Source of the DNA: Gordonia sp. PP30 | GTDB taxonomy: Bacteria; Actinomycetota; Actinomycetes; Mycobacteriales; Mycobacteriaceae | Direction: 5' to 3' | Assembly: GCF_023100845.1 (NCBI RefSeq) | Contig: NZ_CP095864.1 | Coordinates: forward strand, 434,001 to 498,000 | DNA length: 64,000 nt | Part shown: one piece after another, positions 42,738 through 51,542 of the stretch | Layout of the letters: each line of letters starts with the position of its first letter | How positions within the stretch are numbered: the first letter of the stretch is position 1 | Notes under the pieces: model-generated | Databases searched by the model: none | Seen by the model: only the letters and a program-made list of their open reading frames with translations | What the model was told of the DNA's origin: nothing | Program-made: the position numbers and the translations under genes

Positions 42738-43884
42738 GGCGCGGCCACAGCGGATCACCCGGTCCGATGTCGTAGGTGCATTCGGTGGGCCGTGGGTCCG
42801 GGACGAACGACCAGGCCAATGCCCCGGCGGCACCCTCTGCGCGCACCAGATCGATGGCGGCGCGGACCCGGGCGGCACGGTCGGGCAACGGCAGGCACGA
42901 CCCGCCGTACTCGCCGATCTCGGTGATCACCACAGGCTTGCCGAGTGCCCGCGCCTGGCTGATTCGGGCGGAGACCGTCGCCGACGCCGGCACCGTCGTC
43001 GGTGCTGACGGCGAGTAGTCATGAACTTCCAGGACGTCGATACCGGGCGATTCGCCGAGCCGCGAGAAGCCGTCACCGGCCACCCCGCACTGATCTCCGC
43101 CGAGCAGTCCGGCGAAGATCAGGTGCCGGGGGTCGACAGACCGGATGAGGGCGCCGGTGTCGTCGAAGAACCGCCGCAGCACCGCGTTCGCATCCGCCGG
43201 GCATGAGCGGTTCCGCCACGAATGGCAATCGCCGTCGCCGACGCACCGGCCGGGCTCGGGCTCACCGGTCGCCGTCCACCCGGCCAGCGCGGGCGCGTCC
43301 TTCCACCGGCCGACCGCGGTTCGCACCCAGTCGGCGAAGGTCCCATGCGGACTCACCGGAAGACTCCGCCAGCCGTCGGCATACCACCCCTCGTCCTTGA
43401 ACGAACCGCCGTCACAGGCGCCGTCGCCCGAGGACAGGACCGGCAGTACCAGCTGTCCGTGGCGGGCGGCGGCGTCGAACACGGCGTCGGCGGCGCGGAA
43501 GTCGATGGTCCCGTCGTCGGCACGCACGGCGGACGGTGCGAAGAGAGAGAAGCGAGTCAGTGAGTGCGGTGGCAGCGCGCCGAAGTACTGGTCGAGGTTC
43601 ACCTGCGCGCCGCAACCGGCGTTGATCGACCAGTCGGTGGCGAGCTGGTAGGCGTTGAATCCGGTCGGCCACCACGGCAGGCCGTTCAGCCGGAGCCCGG
43701 TGCCGTCGCTGGTGACGAGGTCGTCGGCGGTGGATGTGTCGCGCCCGTCGGGGCGCTGCCAGAGCAGCACGCTGCCCGCCACCAGCACGACGATGAGGGC
43801 CGCGACACCGGCGAGCGCCCAGCCCGACCGTCCTCCCTTCATAACGGCCGACCCTACTCCGGGGTTCGTGGTCGGATGAGACAT
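42724..43884 (-). CDS. Membrane-anchored GH5-like glycoside hydrolase, last gene of the exopolysaccharide operon
   Basis: A 386-residue protein; GTG/ATG context favours ATG 43884 (GAGGG upstream), with ATG 43842 as an alternative. One membrane helix (about 21-42) is followed by an extracytoplasmic TIM-barrel-like domain: LNGLPWWPTGFNAYQL, a candidate acid/base Glu in GWTATGEPEPGRC and a nucleophile Glu in VITEIGEYGG near the end, as in cellulase-like GH5/GH-A enzymes. Several Cys may form disulfides. It follows a GT-C gene by 10 bases on the same strand. Its position parallels BcsZ, the cellulase of bacterial cellulose operons, so trimming or releasing the polymer is a reasonable guess. Confidence 0.7.
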   Translation of the reverse strand: MSHPTTNPGVGSAVMKGGRSGWALAGVAALIVVLVAGSVLLWQRPDGRDTSTADDLVTSDGTGLRLNGLPWWPTGFNAYQLATDWSINAGCGAQVNLDQYFGALPPHSLTRFSLFAPSAVRADDGTIDFRAADAVFDAAARHGQLVLPVLSSGDGACDGGSFKDEGWYADGWRSLPVSPHGTFADWVRTAVGRWKDAPALAGWTATGEPEPGRCVGDGDCHSWRNRSCPADANAVLRRFFDDTGALIRSVDPRHLIFAGLLGGDQCGVAGDGFSRLGESPGIDVLEVHDYSPSAPTTVPASATVSARISQARALGKPVVITEIGEYGGSCLPLPDRAARVRAAIDLVRAEGAAGALAWSFVPDPRPTECTYDIGPGDPLWPRLTDR

Positions 43885-43894
43885 CGCCGTGCCC

Positions 43895-45571
43895 TCATCG
43901 TTCCGGCGGCGGGCCGCCCAGGACCCGGTAGATCCGCCAATCGGGCAGGTCGGCGCCCTGGTTCGGGGCCTCGAATGCCAGTGTCGCGATACCCGCCCCG
44001 TTCTCGTAGAGCGTCGGGTAGCGGAGATTCAGCGCGTCGGACCGGCCGCGTCCGGTGTTCGGGACCGACAGCAGGTACCGCACACCGAAGTGGGCCGGGT
44101 CGTTGAGTTGTTCCGGGAAGTCTTCGTCGGAGGGGATCACGAACTGCCGCGGGCTGTCGGACCGGGCCACGACGGCGAACCCGTAGACCGTGTCGGTGAG
44201 CACCGACCCGTTCGGGAGATGCAGCGAATCGAGATACTCCGCCAGGGCCCGCTCCGTGGAGAATGACCGCGCCACCGTGCGGGCGTCGAGGTACACCGGA
44301 TTCACCGAGTCCGGTTGCCGGAAGACCACCGACCGGATCGCGAATTCCTGCGGAGCGAACTTCGGCGAGGTCATCCCCACGGCGGTCACCGGGATCGCGA
44401 CCACCGCGGTCACCGCGGCCGCCGCGGCGAGTGCACGCTCGGCGCCGCGACTGGCCGGGGGCGGCGCCGGTGGTTCGGCGTACCGTCCCCGCCTGCGCCA
44501 GGGAACGGTGTGGCGGGCCGACACCGCGAGCAGTGCGACCACGGTGGTCAGCGGCACCGCGGCGAGATAGAACCGCAGGAAGCCGAAAGTGAGTCCGCGC
44601 GCGTACGTGATGACCTGGAAACCGAGGACCGCGCCGAACACCACGACCGCGGCGGCGAGCGGGTAGAGGCGGCGACGGCGGGTGCGGGCCGCGGCGACGA
44701 TGAGTAGCAGCGCGGGCAGCAGTGGAGACAGGATCAGCAGCTCGGTGGCCGAGAAGCGCAACGCCTGACCGAGGGTGTCGGAACCGGACCCGCCGGACTG
44801 GGCGATGATCGCCTTGTTGCCATACTCCGAGGTGAACTGGGCGAGCAGTTCGCCGTTGATGATCCAGCTGGTCACGGACCACACGACGAACGCGAGAACG
44901 GTCGGCGCGAGGACCAGGGTCGCGTCGATCAGGGCACGTGAGCCTCGCGCGGTGCCGCCGCGCCTGCGGTAGCTGACCACCGCCACGAGCGCCGCGGCGC
45001 CGACCGCCCCGGCGGCGAGGTCGTATCGGGTCAGGAATCCGAGAGCCAGTGCGACGCCGGCCACGGTCAGTTCGTGGACGTCGTCGGTGTCGACCCACCG
45101 GATCAGCCTGCGGGCACACCACGCGACAAAGAAGATCGCGGGCGCCTCACTCATCCCATTGGCGCCGTAGAGCACGATCATCGGATTGGCGGCGAACGCG
45201 ATCAGTGCCACCAGCGACAGGCCGAGGGGGACGCGGCGGTCGCGCGCGATCCCGGTCAGCGCGGTGACGGCGCCGGCCATGAACGCCGCGGACATGATGA
45301 CCGCGGACAGCGCGTCGGCGGTCAGCGCCGGAAAGACCGGTGAGAACGCGATCAGCGGCAACTGCACCATCGCGGTGAGCGGGGTGAAGATGAAGCCGAT
45401 GGCCGACAGGTGCGGATCCCGGCTGTACAGAACGCTCTGCGCGGCCTGGACGCGGGACAGTGCGTCGCCGAAGAAGAACTGCTGGTCGACAGTCAGGTAG
45501 CAGCCGACCGCGAGGTAGGCGGCGAAGAAGATGGCGAATACCGCGATCGGGAGCAGGCGTGCCCGGCTCAT
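43895..45571 (-). CDS. GT-C/GT39-like membrane glycosyltransferase
   Basis: A 558-residue protein with about 10-12 membrane helices. The start ATG 45571 overlaps the GT2 stop by four bases (ATGA); an open frame further upstream is discarded. The first loop carries FFFGDALSRVQAAQSVLYSR (about 33-52), an acidic-plus-Arg motif like those of GT-C transferases that use polyprenyl-phosphate sugars. After the helices come a linker and a soluble C-terminal part (about 430-555). It could add side-chain sugars to a polymer during export. The donor and acceptor are unknown; membership of the exopolysaccharide operon is supported by the overlaps. Confidence 0.75.
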   Translation of the reverse strand: MSRARLLPIAVFAIFFAAYLAVGCYLTVDQQFFFGDALSRVQAAQSVLYSRDPHLSAIGFIFTPLTAMVQLPLIAFSPVFPALTADALSAVIMSAAFMAGAVTALTGIARDRRVPLGLSLVALIAFAANPMIVLYGANGMSEAPAIFFVAWCARRLIRWVDTDDVHELTVAGVALALGFLTRYDLAAGAVGAAALVAVVSYRRRGGTARGSRALIDATLVLAPTVLAFVVWSVTSWIINGELLAQFTSEYGNKAIIAQSGGSGSDTLGQALRFSATELLILSPLLPALLLIVAAARTRRRRLYPLAAAVVVFGAVLGFQVITYARGLTFGFLRFYLAAVPLTTVVALLAVSARHTVPWRRRGRYAEPPAPPPASRGAERALAAAAAVTAVVAIPVTAVGMTSPKFAPQEFAIRSVVFRQPDSVNPVYLDARTVARSFSTERALAEYLDSLHLPNGSVLTDTVYGFAVVARSDSPRQFVIPSDEDFPEQLNDPAHFGVRYLLSVPNTGRGRSDALNLRYPTLYENGAGIATLAFEAPNQGADLPDWRIYRVLGGPPPER

Positions 45572-47070
45572 GACACGTCCTCCTCGTCCCCGTCGCCGGA
45601 CTTCTTCGGCGTGGCCAGGCCGTGCGCGGTCTTCTCCCAGTACGACGGGCTGACGAGCAGTTGCCACATCCCCTTGATGGCCGCGATCGACATCATCACC
45701 CAGTAGGCGGGCACCAGTAGCGCGGAACCGAGGAGCTCGCTGCGGTCGTCCTCGCGGATCGCGATGATGTTCATGTAGACGGCGGCGCCGTTGCCGAGGA
45801 TCAGCGAGATCAGCGCCAGATAGTAGAAGAGGCCGGGGAAGAGGGCGGCGATGGCCCGGGGCTCGCCGGTGACCCAGGTCAGCAGGATCAGCCAGAAGGC
45901 CATGTTGACGCAGGCGATCACCGGGGTACCGGCCAGCAGCAGGGTGAAGCGGTACACGCCGACCGGGCCGAGCGTGCGCCAGAGCCGGACCGGATGGCGC
46001 ATGTGCACCAGCCAGGTCTGCATGTAGCCCTTGTACCAGCGAGAACGCTGGCGGATCCAGTTGATACCGTCGACGTTCGCCTCTTCCAGCGTGACCGAGT
46101 CGAGCACTTCGGTGCGGTAGCCGCGCGCCGCGATCCGGACGCCGAGGTCGGCGTCCTCGGTCACGTTGTGCGGATCCCAGGCGCCGATCTCGTCGAGCAG
46201 GGACCGACGGAAGTGGTTCGACGTCCCGCCCAGCGGGATCGGCGAACGGCTCGCCATGATGCCGGGCAGCAGGAAACCGAACCAGATCCCGTAATCGGCG
46301 GTGAACCACTTGGTGAGGAGGTTGTCGGTCGCATTGTGGAAACTGAGTTTCCCCTGAATGCAGACGACGTCGGAGTCGGCCGCGGCGAACGCGGCGGCCA
46401 CCCGGCGCAGCTGCAGCGGATCCGGCTCGTCCTCGGCGTCGTAGATGGTGACGATGTCGCCGTTTGCGAACGCCAGCCCGTAGTTGCACGCCTTGGGTTT
46501 GGTGCGCGGCTCGGCCGGCGGCACCAGCACCACGGTCACCGACTCGTCGTCGTCGAGGCCGCGGGCCGCTTCGATGGTGACGGTGTCGTCGGCCTCGAGG
46601 AGCAGCAGGATCTGGACTTTGTCGGGAGGGTACTCCAGCGCCCGCATGTTGGCGATCAGCTCGCCCACCACTTCGGGTTCGTCGTAGGCGGGGATCAGCA
46701 CCGTGTAGGCGGGCAGGGCGTCGTCGGGCAGGGACCGGGCGAGGTCGTCGTCGATCACGACCGGGCCGCTGGTGAGACCGCGGCGGAAGATCAGCAGACG
46801 ATCGCTCAGTGCGAGGATGTAGACCGCGGTCATAGCGGAGACCAGCGTGGCCGCGGTCGGGATCGGCCAGGCGATCGCGCAGGCGAGCACCACCGCGGCC
46901 ACGACCGCGCCGGCGATCTTCTGCGTGCGGGTGAACGCGATCGAGGCGGACGCATCCGGGAAGCGCGTGCGCAGCCCGTCCACCGCCTCGATCAGCGCGG
47001 CCGCGCAGTACTCGTCGTCGGCGAGGCGTTCGGCCACGCCCGGTTCGCGTGCGGCGCCCGGCTCAGCCAT
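45568..47070 (-). CDS. BcsA-like GT2 polysaccharide synthase without PilZ
   Basis: A 500-residue membrane glycosyltransferase. After an N-terminal region with two helices (about 52-90), the GT2 domain has TVLIPAYDEPEVV, LLLEADD, the DxD region IYDAEDEPDP (about 214-223), HNVTEDADLG (TED, about 300) and QRSRWYKGYMQTW (QxxRW, about 340), followed by four to five helices forming a channel. These are the motifs of processive cellulose, hyaluronan and curdlan-type synthases, which polymerise sugar from UDP-sugars while exporting it. There is no C-terminal PilZ domain, so built-in c-di-GMP control is absent. The gene overlaps both neighbours. Product sugar unknown. Confidence 0.85.
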   Translation of the reverse strand: MAEPGAAREPGVAERLADDEYCAAALIEAVDGLRTRFPDASASIAFTRTQKIAGAVVAAVVLACAIAWPIPTAATLVSAMTAVYILALSDRLLIFRRGLTSGPVVIDDDLARSLPDDALPAYTVLIPAYDEPEVVGELIANMRALEYPPDKVQILLLLEADDTVTIEAARGLDDDESVTVVLVPPAEPRTKPKACNYGLAFANGDIVTIYDAEDEPDPLQLRRVAAAFAAADSDVVCIQGKLSFHNATDNLLTKWFTADYGIWFGFLLPGIMASRSPIPLGGTSNHFRRSLLDEIGAWDPHNVTEDADLGVRIAARGYRTEVLDSVTLEEANVDGINWIRQRSRWYKGYMQTWLVHMRHPVRLWRTLGPVGVYRFTLLLAGTPVIACVNMAFWLILLTWVTGEPRAIAALFPGLFYYLALISLILGNGAAVYMNIIAIREDDRSELLGSALLVPAYWVMMSIAAIKGMWQLLVSPSYWEKTAHGLATPKKSGDGDEEDVS

Positions 47071-48616
47071 GGCCGCCGCCGATCGCCGCGACCTGGGTGT
47101 CGATGAGCGCGCCCGCCGTCTCGGTGAGGAGGGCGCGATCGGCGAACCGCGGATTCAGGTCCTCGGTCACGGCATTGCCACGGATCAACAGAGTGAGCAT
47201 GCCGTTGACCACCCGCCAGGTGTCGCGCCGGCGGCGGAACTGCGGGAACGGCGCCTCCGGCTCGTGATTGTCGACGGAGAACAGCACCACTTGCTGTGTC
47301 GAGTGCCCGTTGTTCCAGCGCCAGGCCAGCCGGTTGTAGGTGAGGAGACGCTGGTCGTCGACGAGCGTCTGCAAGACTCCGGTGACCCCGTGTGGCAGAG
47401 TCACGGCGGTCTCCGGTGAGACGCGGGTGTTCGAGATGTCGTACAGAAGTGCGGGCAGGTAAACGTCGAGCGTCAGCGGCAGCGCGGTCTCGACGGTGTC
47501 GGCGACGATGCGGCGCGGCCGGGCCTGGGCATCGAACCGTGTGTCGCCGTGGTTCTGTTCCAGCACCTGGCGCATGCGCCGGGCCTCGGCGCCGTTCTGG
47601 GTGGACGGCAGTACGCCGGTGGTCTCGATCTGGTGCCAGCCGAGCGGTACCCGCAGCGGCGGTGCGGTCGACAGGCCGGCGACGGTGACGCCGGCGTCCA
47701 CGCGGATGGCCGGAGAGCCGATCAGGTGCAGCCCCGCAGCGACGACGGTCAGCAGCATCGCCGCCTTCGGTACTCGCGGCGCAGTAGGCGCGCGCAGCGC
47801 GCGGTGCGGGAAGGGGCGCATGCTGCCGAGCCCGCGTCGTTGCTGCACATACATGAACACGCCGGTCAGTACCGCGCAGCCGACCGCCGGAATCCACTGG
47901 TACGCCGAGCTGCGGGCGTCGGGTGCGAGCGTCGCGACGAGGGCGAGCAGCACGACTCCGATCGCCGCCGAGGCCAGGGCACCGAAGACGGCGCTGCGAC
48001 GGGTCCGGCCGACGGCGACCGCGGACGCGGAGACTCCGAGGACCAGCATCACGGCGCCCGCGGCCAGCGGGGTGCCACCGAGCGTGACGACCGCGACCCG
48101 GTACGGCAGCGGAAAAAGTGCCAGGCTCAGTAGCCAGACCCAGCGGTACCGGAGGACTGGGCGCAGACCGAACAGCAGGACGCAGCCGCCGAAAAAGAAC
48201 ATCAGCAGTGAGAGCACGTCGATGTGGGTCACCAGGTAGGCGGGGAGATACCGCCGGTTCAGCAGCCCCTGGAACGACAGCGAGAGCAGCAGGACCACGG
48301 TGGCGACGATGAAGTCGGTGTCACGGTCGTAGATGGGTGGCTCGTCGTCGTGCCGCAGTGTGACCCCGATGGCCGCGAGCAGGCACAGGGTGGCGGCAGC
48401 GGGTACATACGTCACCACGGTGTGCTGGGCCATCTCGATGCCGAGTGCGGCGACGGTGTCCCAGTACGCGAACACCGTCAGCGCCACCAGCAGGACCCAT
48501 CGCGCGGCGATACGCACGGGGGTCGCCGCCAGCGGGGAGCGGGCGGACGACGTGCCGGCGGGGGGCGGCGGCTGGGCGGTGGGGGGCGCGCCACCGGAGG
48601 ACGGCGAGACGGTCAT
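47063..48616 (-). CDS. Membrane protein of the exopolysaccharide operon, weakly exosortase/EpsI-like
   Basis: I do not firmly recognise this 517-residue protein. It starts at ATG 48616, 12 bases after the BcsB-like gene. About eight helices occupy residues 35-265, including LMFFFGGCVLLFGLRPVLRY, then WVWLLSLALFPLPYRVAV, wording loosely like the upstream part of exosortases, but the Cys-Ser-Gly-Leu motif is absent. After one more helix (about 290) a soluble domain of roughly 200 residues follows, opening VPLGWHQIETTGVLP, which faintly recalls the EpsI-type domain. Its stop lies 8 bases inside the GT2 gene. A scaffold or accessory role in polymer export is inferred from position only. Confidence 0.6.
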   Translation of the reverse strand: MTVSPSSGGAPPTAQPPPPAGTSSARSPLAATPVRIAARWVLLVALTVFAYWDTVAALGIEMAQHTVVTYVPAAATLCLLAAIGVTLRHDDEPPIYDRDTDFIVATVVLLLSLSFQGLLNRRYLPAYLVTHIDVLSLLMFFFGGCVLLFGLRPVLRYRWVWLLSLALFPLPYRVAVVTLGGTPLAAGAVMLVLGVSASAVAVGRTRRSAVFGALASAAIGVVLLALVATLAPDARSSAYQWIPAVGCAVLTGVFMYVQQRRGLGSMRPFPHRALRAPTAPRVPKAAMLLTVVAAGLHLIGSPAIRVDAGVTVAGLSTAPPLRVPLGWHQIETTGVLPSTQNGAEARRMRQVLEQNHGDTRFDAQARPRRIVADTVETALPLTLDVYLPALLYDISNTRVSPETAVTLPHGVTGVLQTLVDDQRLLTYNRLAWRWNNGHSTQQVVLFSVDNHEPEAPFPQFRRRRDTWRVVNGMLTLLIRGNAVTEDLNPRFADRALLTETAGALIDTQVAAIGGGHG

Positions 48617-48627
48617 GGCCGGGACAT

Positions 48628-50574
48628 TCAGTCGGCGTCGGGCTCGGATGTGCCGCGACGGCGGCGGAGCAGGAGTAGGCCGCCGAGCACCAGCAGGCCG
48701 GCGGCCAGCACGCCGAGACCGGTCCACCACGCGGTCGCCGTCCCGGAGGACGTCGGGGCCGGTGCGGTGGTGTCGCCGAAGAAGACCGGTGTCCGGCCGG
48801 CGGCTTGCAGCATGGCCGCACCGTGCACCGATCCCCACCGCGCCGGGTCGGCATCCAGCCAGGCCAGCGCTTCGTCGAGTAGTGCCGGGGCGCCCGTCGA
48901 GGTCGCCACCAGAACGGTGCGGTCGCCGCTGTTGACCACTTGGAGTGAACCGAAGACGGTCTGCGGGATGGTGGTCACCGCCGGCTGGCCATCGAGCCCG
49001 GTGACGTCGATCCGGCCCTGTCCCGCGGCGCTGACGGGCAGGGACAGCTTGGGCAGTCCGGTGCCGTCACCGGATATCAGGACAGCGGGCAGGTCGTTGT
49101 TCACCGCGGACATCGCCACCACATCCACCCCGAGCGGGATCGCCGACAGCCGCTGCAGCCCGCTCAGCAGACTGACGGCGCGGGTGATGTCGGTGATGTC
49201 GCCGCGCGTCCACGCGAGCTGGGTACGTGGCATGAGTGCTTGCGGCACCGAGGCCAGCCCGGCCGGGATCGGCGGGTGTGCCCGGTTCGACCGGATCCGT
49301 CCCGACGCCGACAGCGACAGGCTCGAGCGGAAGGCGTCTCCGCAGCCGGTACGGGAATCGCCGCGCTCCAGCGTCACCCGCAGTTCGGTGAAGCGTTCCA
49401 GTACCGAATTCGGGACGCTCACCCAGCGGTCGAACGCGCCGCTCTGGTCGGCGGGCCACGTGGCGATGACGGTATCGCCGGAGCGGACGGTCAGCTGGCC
49501 GCCGCTGCCGGACGGTGGCGCCGTGTAGGTGCCACGCAGCTGAACCTGTATGTCATCGGAGGGACGACCCAGGCGCGTCTGATCGATGCCGACGGTCACC
49601 GACGGCCAGCCGAGAGCGGTGACACGCTGATCGCCGACTCCGATGTCGGCGAGGGTCGAGACGTCTCGCGGCAGTTGCGGGGCGTCGGCCGCGGGCCCGG
49701 GGATCGCCGCGGAGGCCATCGCCAACGGTGCCAGGCCGGAAGTGAGGAAGGGAGCGGCGGTGCGCAGATCGTCGCCGCCGAGCGTCAGGTACGCGCCATC
49801 GTTGGCCAGGTGCAGGCCCTCGGGCAGGCTCTGGGCGATGACGATCTGTCGTTCCAGCGGACCGGTGGCCGCCGGCGGACGCAGGGCGTCGCGGGGCAGT
49901 GCGCGAGTGCGGACAGCGATGGGTGCGTTGCCGTAATGGGCGACAAGGGCGGTGGCCAGCGAGACGGCGGCGGCACCCTCGTCGGGCCTCGGATCGGTGG
50001 GGAGATAAAGGGTCACGCCGGTCAGTACCGGGGGCAGGAAGTCGCTGATCGCGGTGGGGGCCGTGGGACGCCCGGTGACGGACATGGTGGCGTCGGTGAT
50101 CCGAAAGCCCTCATCGGGGTCGAACTCGCAGACGCCTTCGGTGCGCAGATACGTGCGGAGCGACAGGGTGACCGAACGAGTCTCGTCGTTCACCTGGATC
50201 CCGGTCAGCGGCAACCGGATCGGAGCGTTCGGCGACGTCGAGACGGCGGTCCGGGAAAGGATCCGATCACCCTGCAGCACATCGACGGTGCCGCCGGTCA
50301 CGGAGGCCGGCAGCTGCGCGCGGCCTTCGATCGCGTCGGGCCGCGTGCCGTTCGGTACGGCGAGGGTCAGCGGGTAGACCTCTTGCACGCCGGGCAGCGA
50401 GATGGTCGCCGACGTGCCGAGATAGTCGAGCCCGACGCGGAGCAGCTGAGCGTCGCCGGTCGACTCCGTGTCAGTCTGTTCCGCATCGCCGGGAGCGGCG
50501 CCGGCGGCACCCGGCACGTTCCCGGCCAGGAACAGCACAAACGCGGTCACGATCACCGCTAGTCTTCGACCCAT
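48628..50574 (-). CDS. BcsB-like periplasmic subunit of a polysaccharide synthase
   Basis: A 648-residue exported protein, first in a five-gene operon. ATG 50574 (GTG 50589 possible) begins a signal peptide (RRLAVIVTAFVLFLAGNVPG). The body alternates beta-rich carbohydrate-binding-like and flavodoxin-like segments with BcsB wording: LTGIQVNDETRSVTLSLRTY, GVTLYLPTDPRPDEGAAAVS, IVIAQSLPEGL and FRSSLSLSASGRI. A single C-terminal helix (about 612-632) followed by RRRRG anchors it in the membrane, as in BcsB, which guides the polymer leaving BcsA. A BcsA-like GT2 is two genes downstream. Two Cys (C157 region GVCEF and TGCGD) may form a disulfide. Confidence 0.78.
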   Translation of the reverse strand: MGRRLAVIVTAFVLFLAGNVPGAAGAAPGDAEQTDTESTGDAQLLRVGLDYLGTSATISLPGVQEVYPLTLAVPNGTRPDAIEGRAQLPASVTGGTVDVLQGDRILSRTAVSTSPNAPIRLPLTGIQVNDETRSVTLSLRTYLRTEGVCEFDPDEGFRITDATMSVTGRPTAPTAISDFLPPVLTGVTLYLPTDPRPDEGAAAVSLATALVAHYGNAPIAVRTRALPRDALRPPAATGPLERQIVIAQSLPEGLHLANDGAYLTLGGDDLRTAAPFLTSGLAPLAMASAAIPGPAADAPQLPRDVSTLADIGVGDQRVTALGWPSVTVGIDQTRLGRPSDDIQVQLRGTYTAPPSGSGGQLTVRSGDTVIATWPADQSGAFDRWVSVPNSVLERFTELRVTLERGDSRTGCGDAFRSSLSLSASGRIRSNRAHPPIPAGLASVPQALMPRTQLAWTRGDITDITRAVSLLSGLQRLSAIPLGVDVVAMSAVNNDLPAVLISGDGTGLPKLSLPVSAAGQGRIDVTGLDGQPAVTTIPQTVFGSLQVVNSGDRTVLVATSTGAPALLDEALAWLDADPARWGSVHGAAMLQAAGRTPVFFGDTTAPAPTSSGTATAWWTGLGVLAAGLLVLGGLLLLRRRRGTSEPDAD

Positions 50575-50638
50575 CAGGCCTTTGTACACGGGATCGCTAG
50601 GGTGCGCGATGCGACGGCATATCGGGACAAAAAGGTCC

Positions 50639-50654
50639 GATTTGCAGGCAAATC
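50639..50654. promoter_or_regulatory. Palindrome between the exopolysaccharide operon and the SDR gene
   Basis: GATTTGC-AG-GCAAATC, exact 7-bp arms, sits 65 bases upstream of the BcsB-like start and 16 bases upstream of the divergent SDR start. It is the only clean dyad in this 95-bp divergent promoter region, so it is the best candidate operator for either gene. Confidence 0.55.
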
Positions 50655-50669
50655 TCCGAAGGGATGCTA

Positions 50670-51542
50670 ATGGGAACGTATGTGGTGACGGGTGCGGCGT
50701 CGGGCATGGGCGCGGGCGTCGCCGGGCGGCTGCGTGACGACGGTCACGACGTGATCGGCGTCGATCTGGCCGGCGCCGAGGTGGCCGCCGATCTGGCCAC
50801 TCCGGCCGGGCGGCGGCGGGTGATCGACGACGTCCTCGACCGCTGCGGCGGTGTTCTCGACGGCGCGGTGCTGGCGGCCGGGCTCGGCCCCAAACGCGGT
50901 GCGGAGCGGACCATCGTCGAGGTGAACGTTCTGGGGGTCACCGAGCTGCTCGACGGTCTGCGGCCGGCGCTCGCCGCGTGCCCGGACAAGGCCAAGGTGG
51001 TCGTGTTCGGTTCCAACTCGACCACGTCGACCCCGCTGGTGCCGCGTCGTGCCGTCCGGCTGCTGGTCCGCGGGGAGACTGCCGCGGCCGCCCGCGTCAT
51101 CGCGGCGCGGCGCGGCATCTCTGCGCCCGTCGCCTACGCGGCGTCGAAGCTGGCGGTGAGCCGGTGGTGCCGGACGCGGGCGGTCGGCGCGGACTGGGCG
51201 GGCGCCGGGATCCGGTTGAACGTGCTGGCGCCCGGGCCGGTGCTGACGCCGCTCCTCCGCTCGCAGCTGGAGAGTCCGACGGGCAAGCAGGTGCGGTCGT
51301 TCCCGGTGCCGGCGCGCCAGTACGGGACGCCGGAGCAGCTTGCCGAGTGGGCGGCGCTGATGCTGTCGCCGGCCGCCGACTTCATGGTCGGTTCGGTGGT
51401 CACCGTCGACGGCGGCACCGAGGCGCTGCTGCGCCCGCACGACTGGCCGTCGCGCCTGCCGCTGCGGGAACTGCCGCGGATGCTGTGGCTGATGGCGAAG
51501 GCGCCGGCTCGTGGTCAGGTGGCCGACTACTCAGCGGTCTGA
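50670..51542 (+). CDS. Short-chain dehydrogenase/reductase
   Basis: A 290-residue SDR. ATG 50670 is preferred over ATG 50664 by spacing from CGAAGGG. The cofactor motif VTGAASGMGAGVAGRL (about 6-21) and the acidic residue in VIGVDLAG indicate NAD rather than NADP. Catalytic Ser lies in FGSNST (about 115) and Tyr/Lys in YAASKLAVSRW (about 152-162). NVLAPGPVLTPLL follows, as in classical SDRs. Hydroxysteroid-dehydrogenase-like in style. The substrate is unknown. The last 12 bases overlap the end of the convergent TetR gene, and a palindrome lies just upstream. Confidence 0.88.
   Translation: MGTYVVTGAASGMGAGVAGRLRDDGHDVIGVDLAGAEVAADLATPAGRRRVIDDVLDRCGGVLDGAVLAAGLGPKRGAERTIVEVNVLGVTELLDGLRPALAACPDKAKVVVFGSNSTTSTPLVPRRAVRLLVRGETAAAARVIAARRGISAPVAYAASKLAVSRWCRTRAVGADWAGAGIRLNVLAPGPVLTPLLRSQLESPTGKQVRSFPVPARQYGTPEQLAEWAALMLSPAADFMVGSVVTVDGGTEALLRPHDWPSRLPLRELPRMLWLMAKAPARGQVADYSAV

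Noticed and set aside
43895..46489. GT-C gene extended upstream to 864 codons
   Set aside because: The extension lies inside the GT2 gene in another frame and is Arg-rich; ATG 45571 with a four-base overlap is the natural start.
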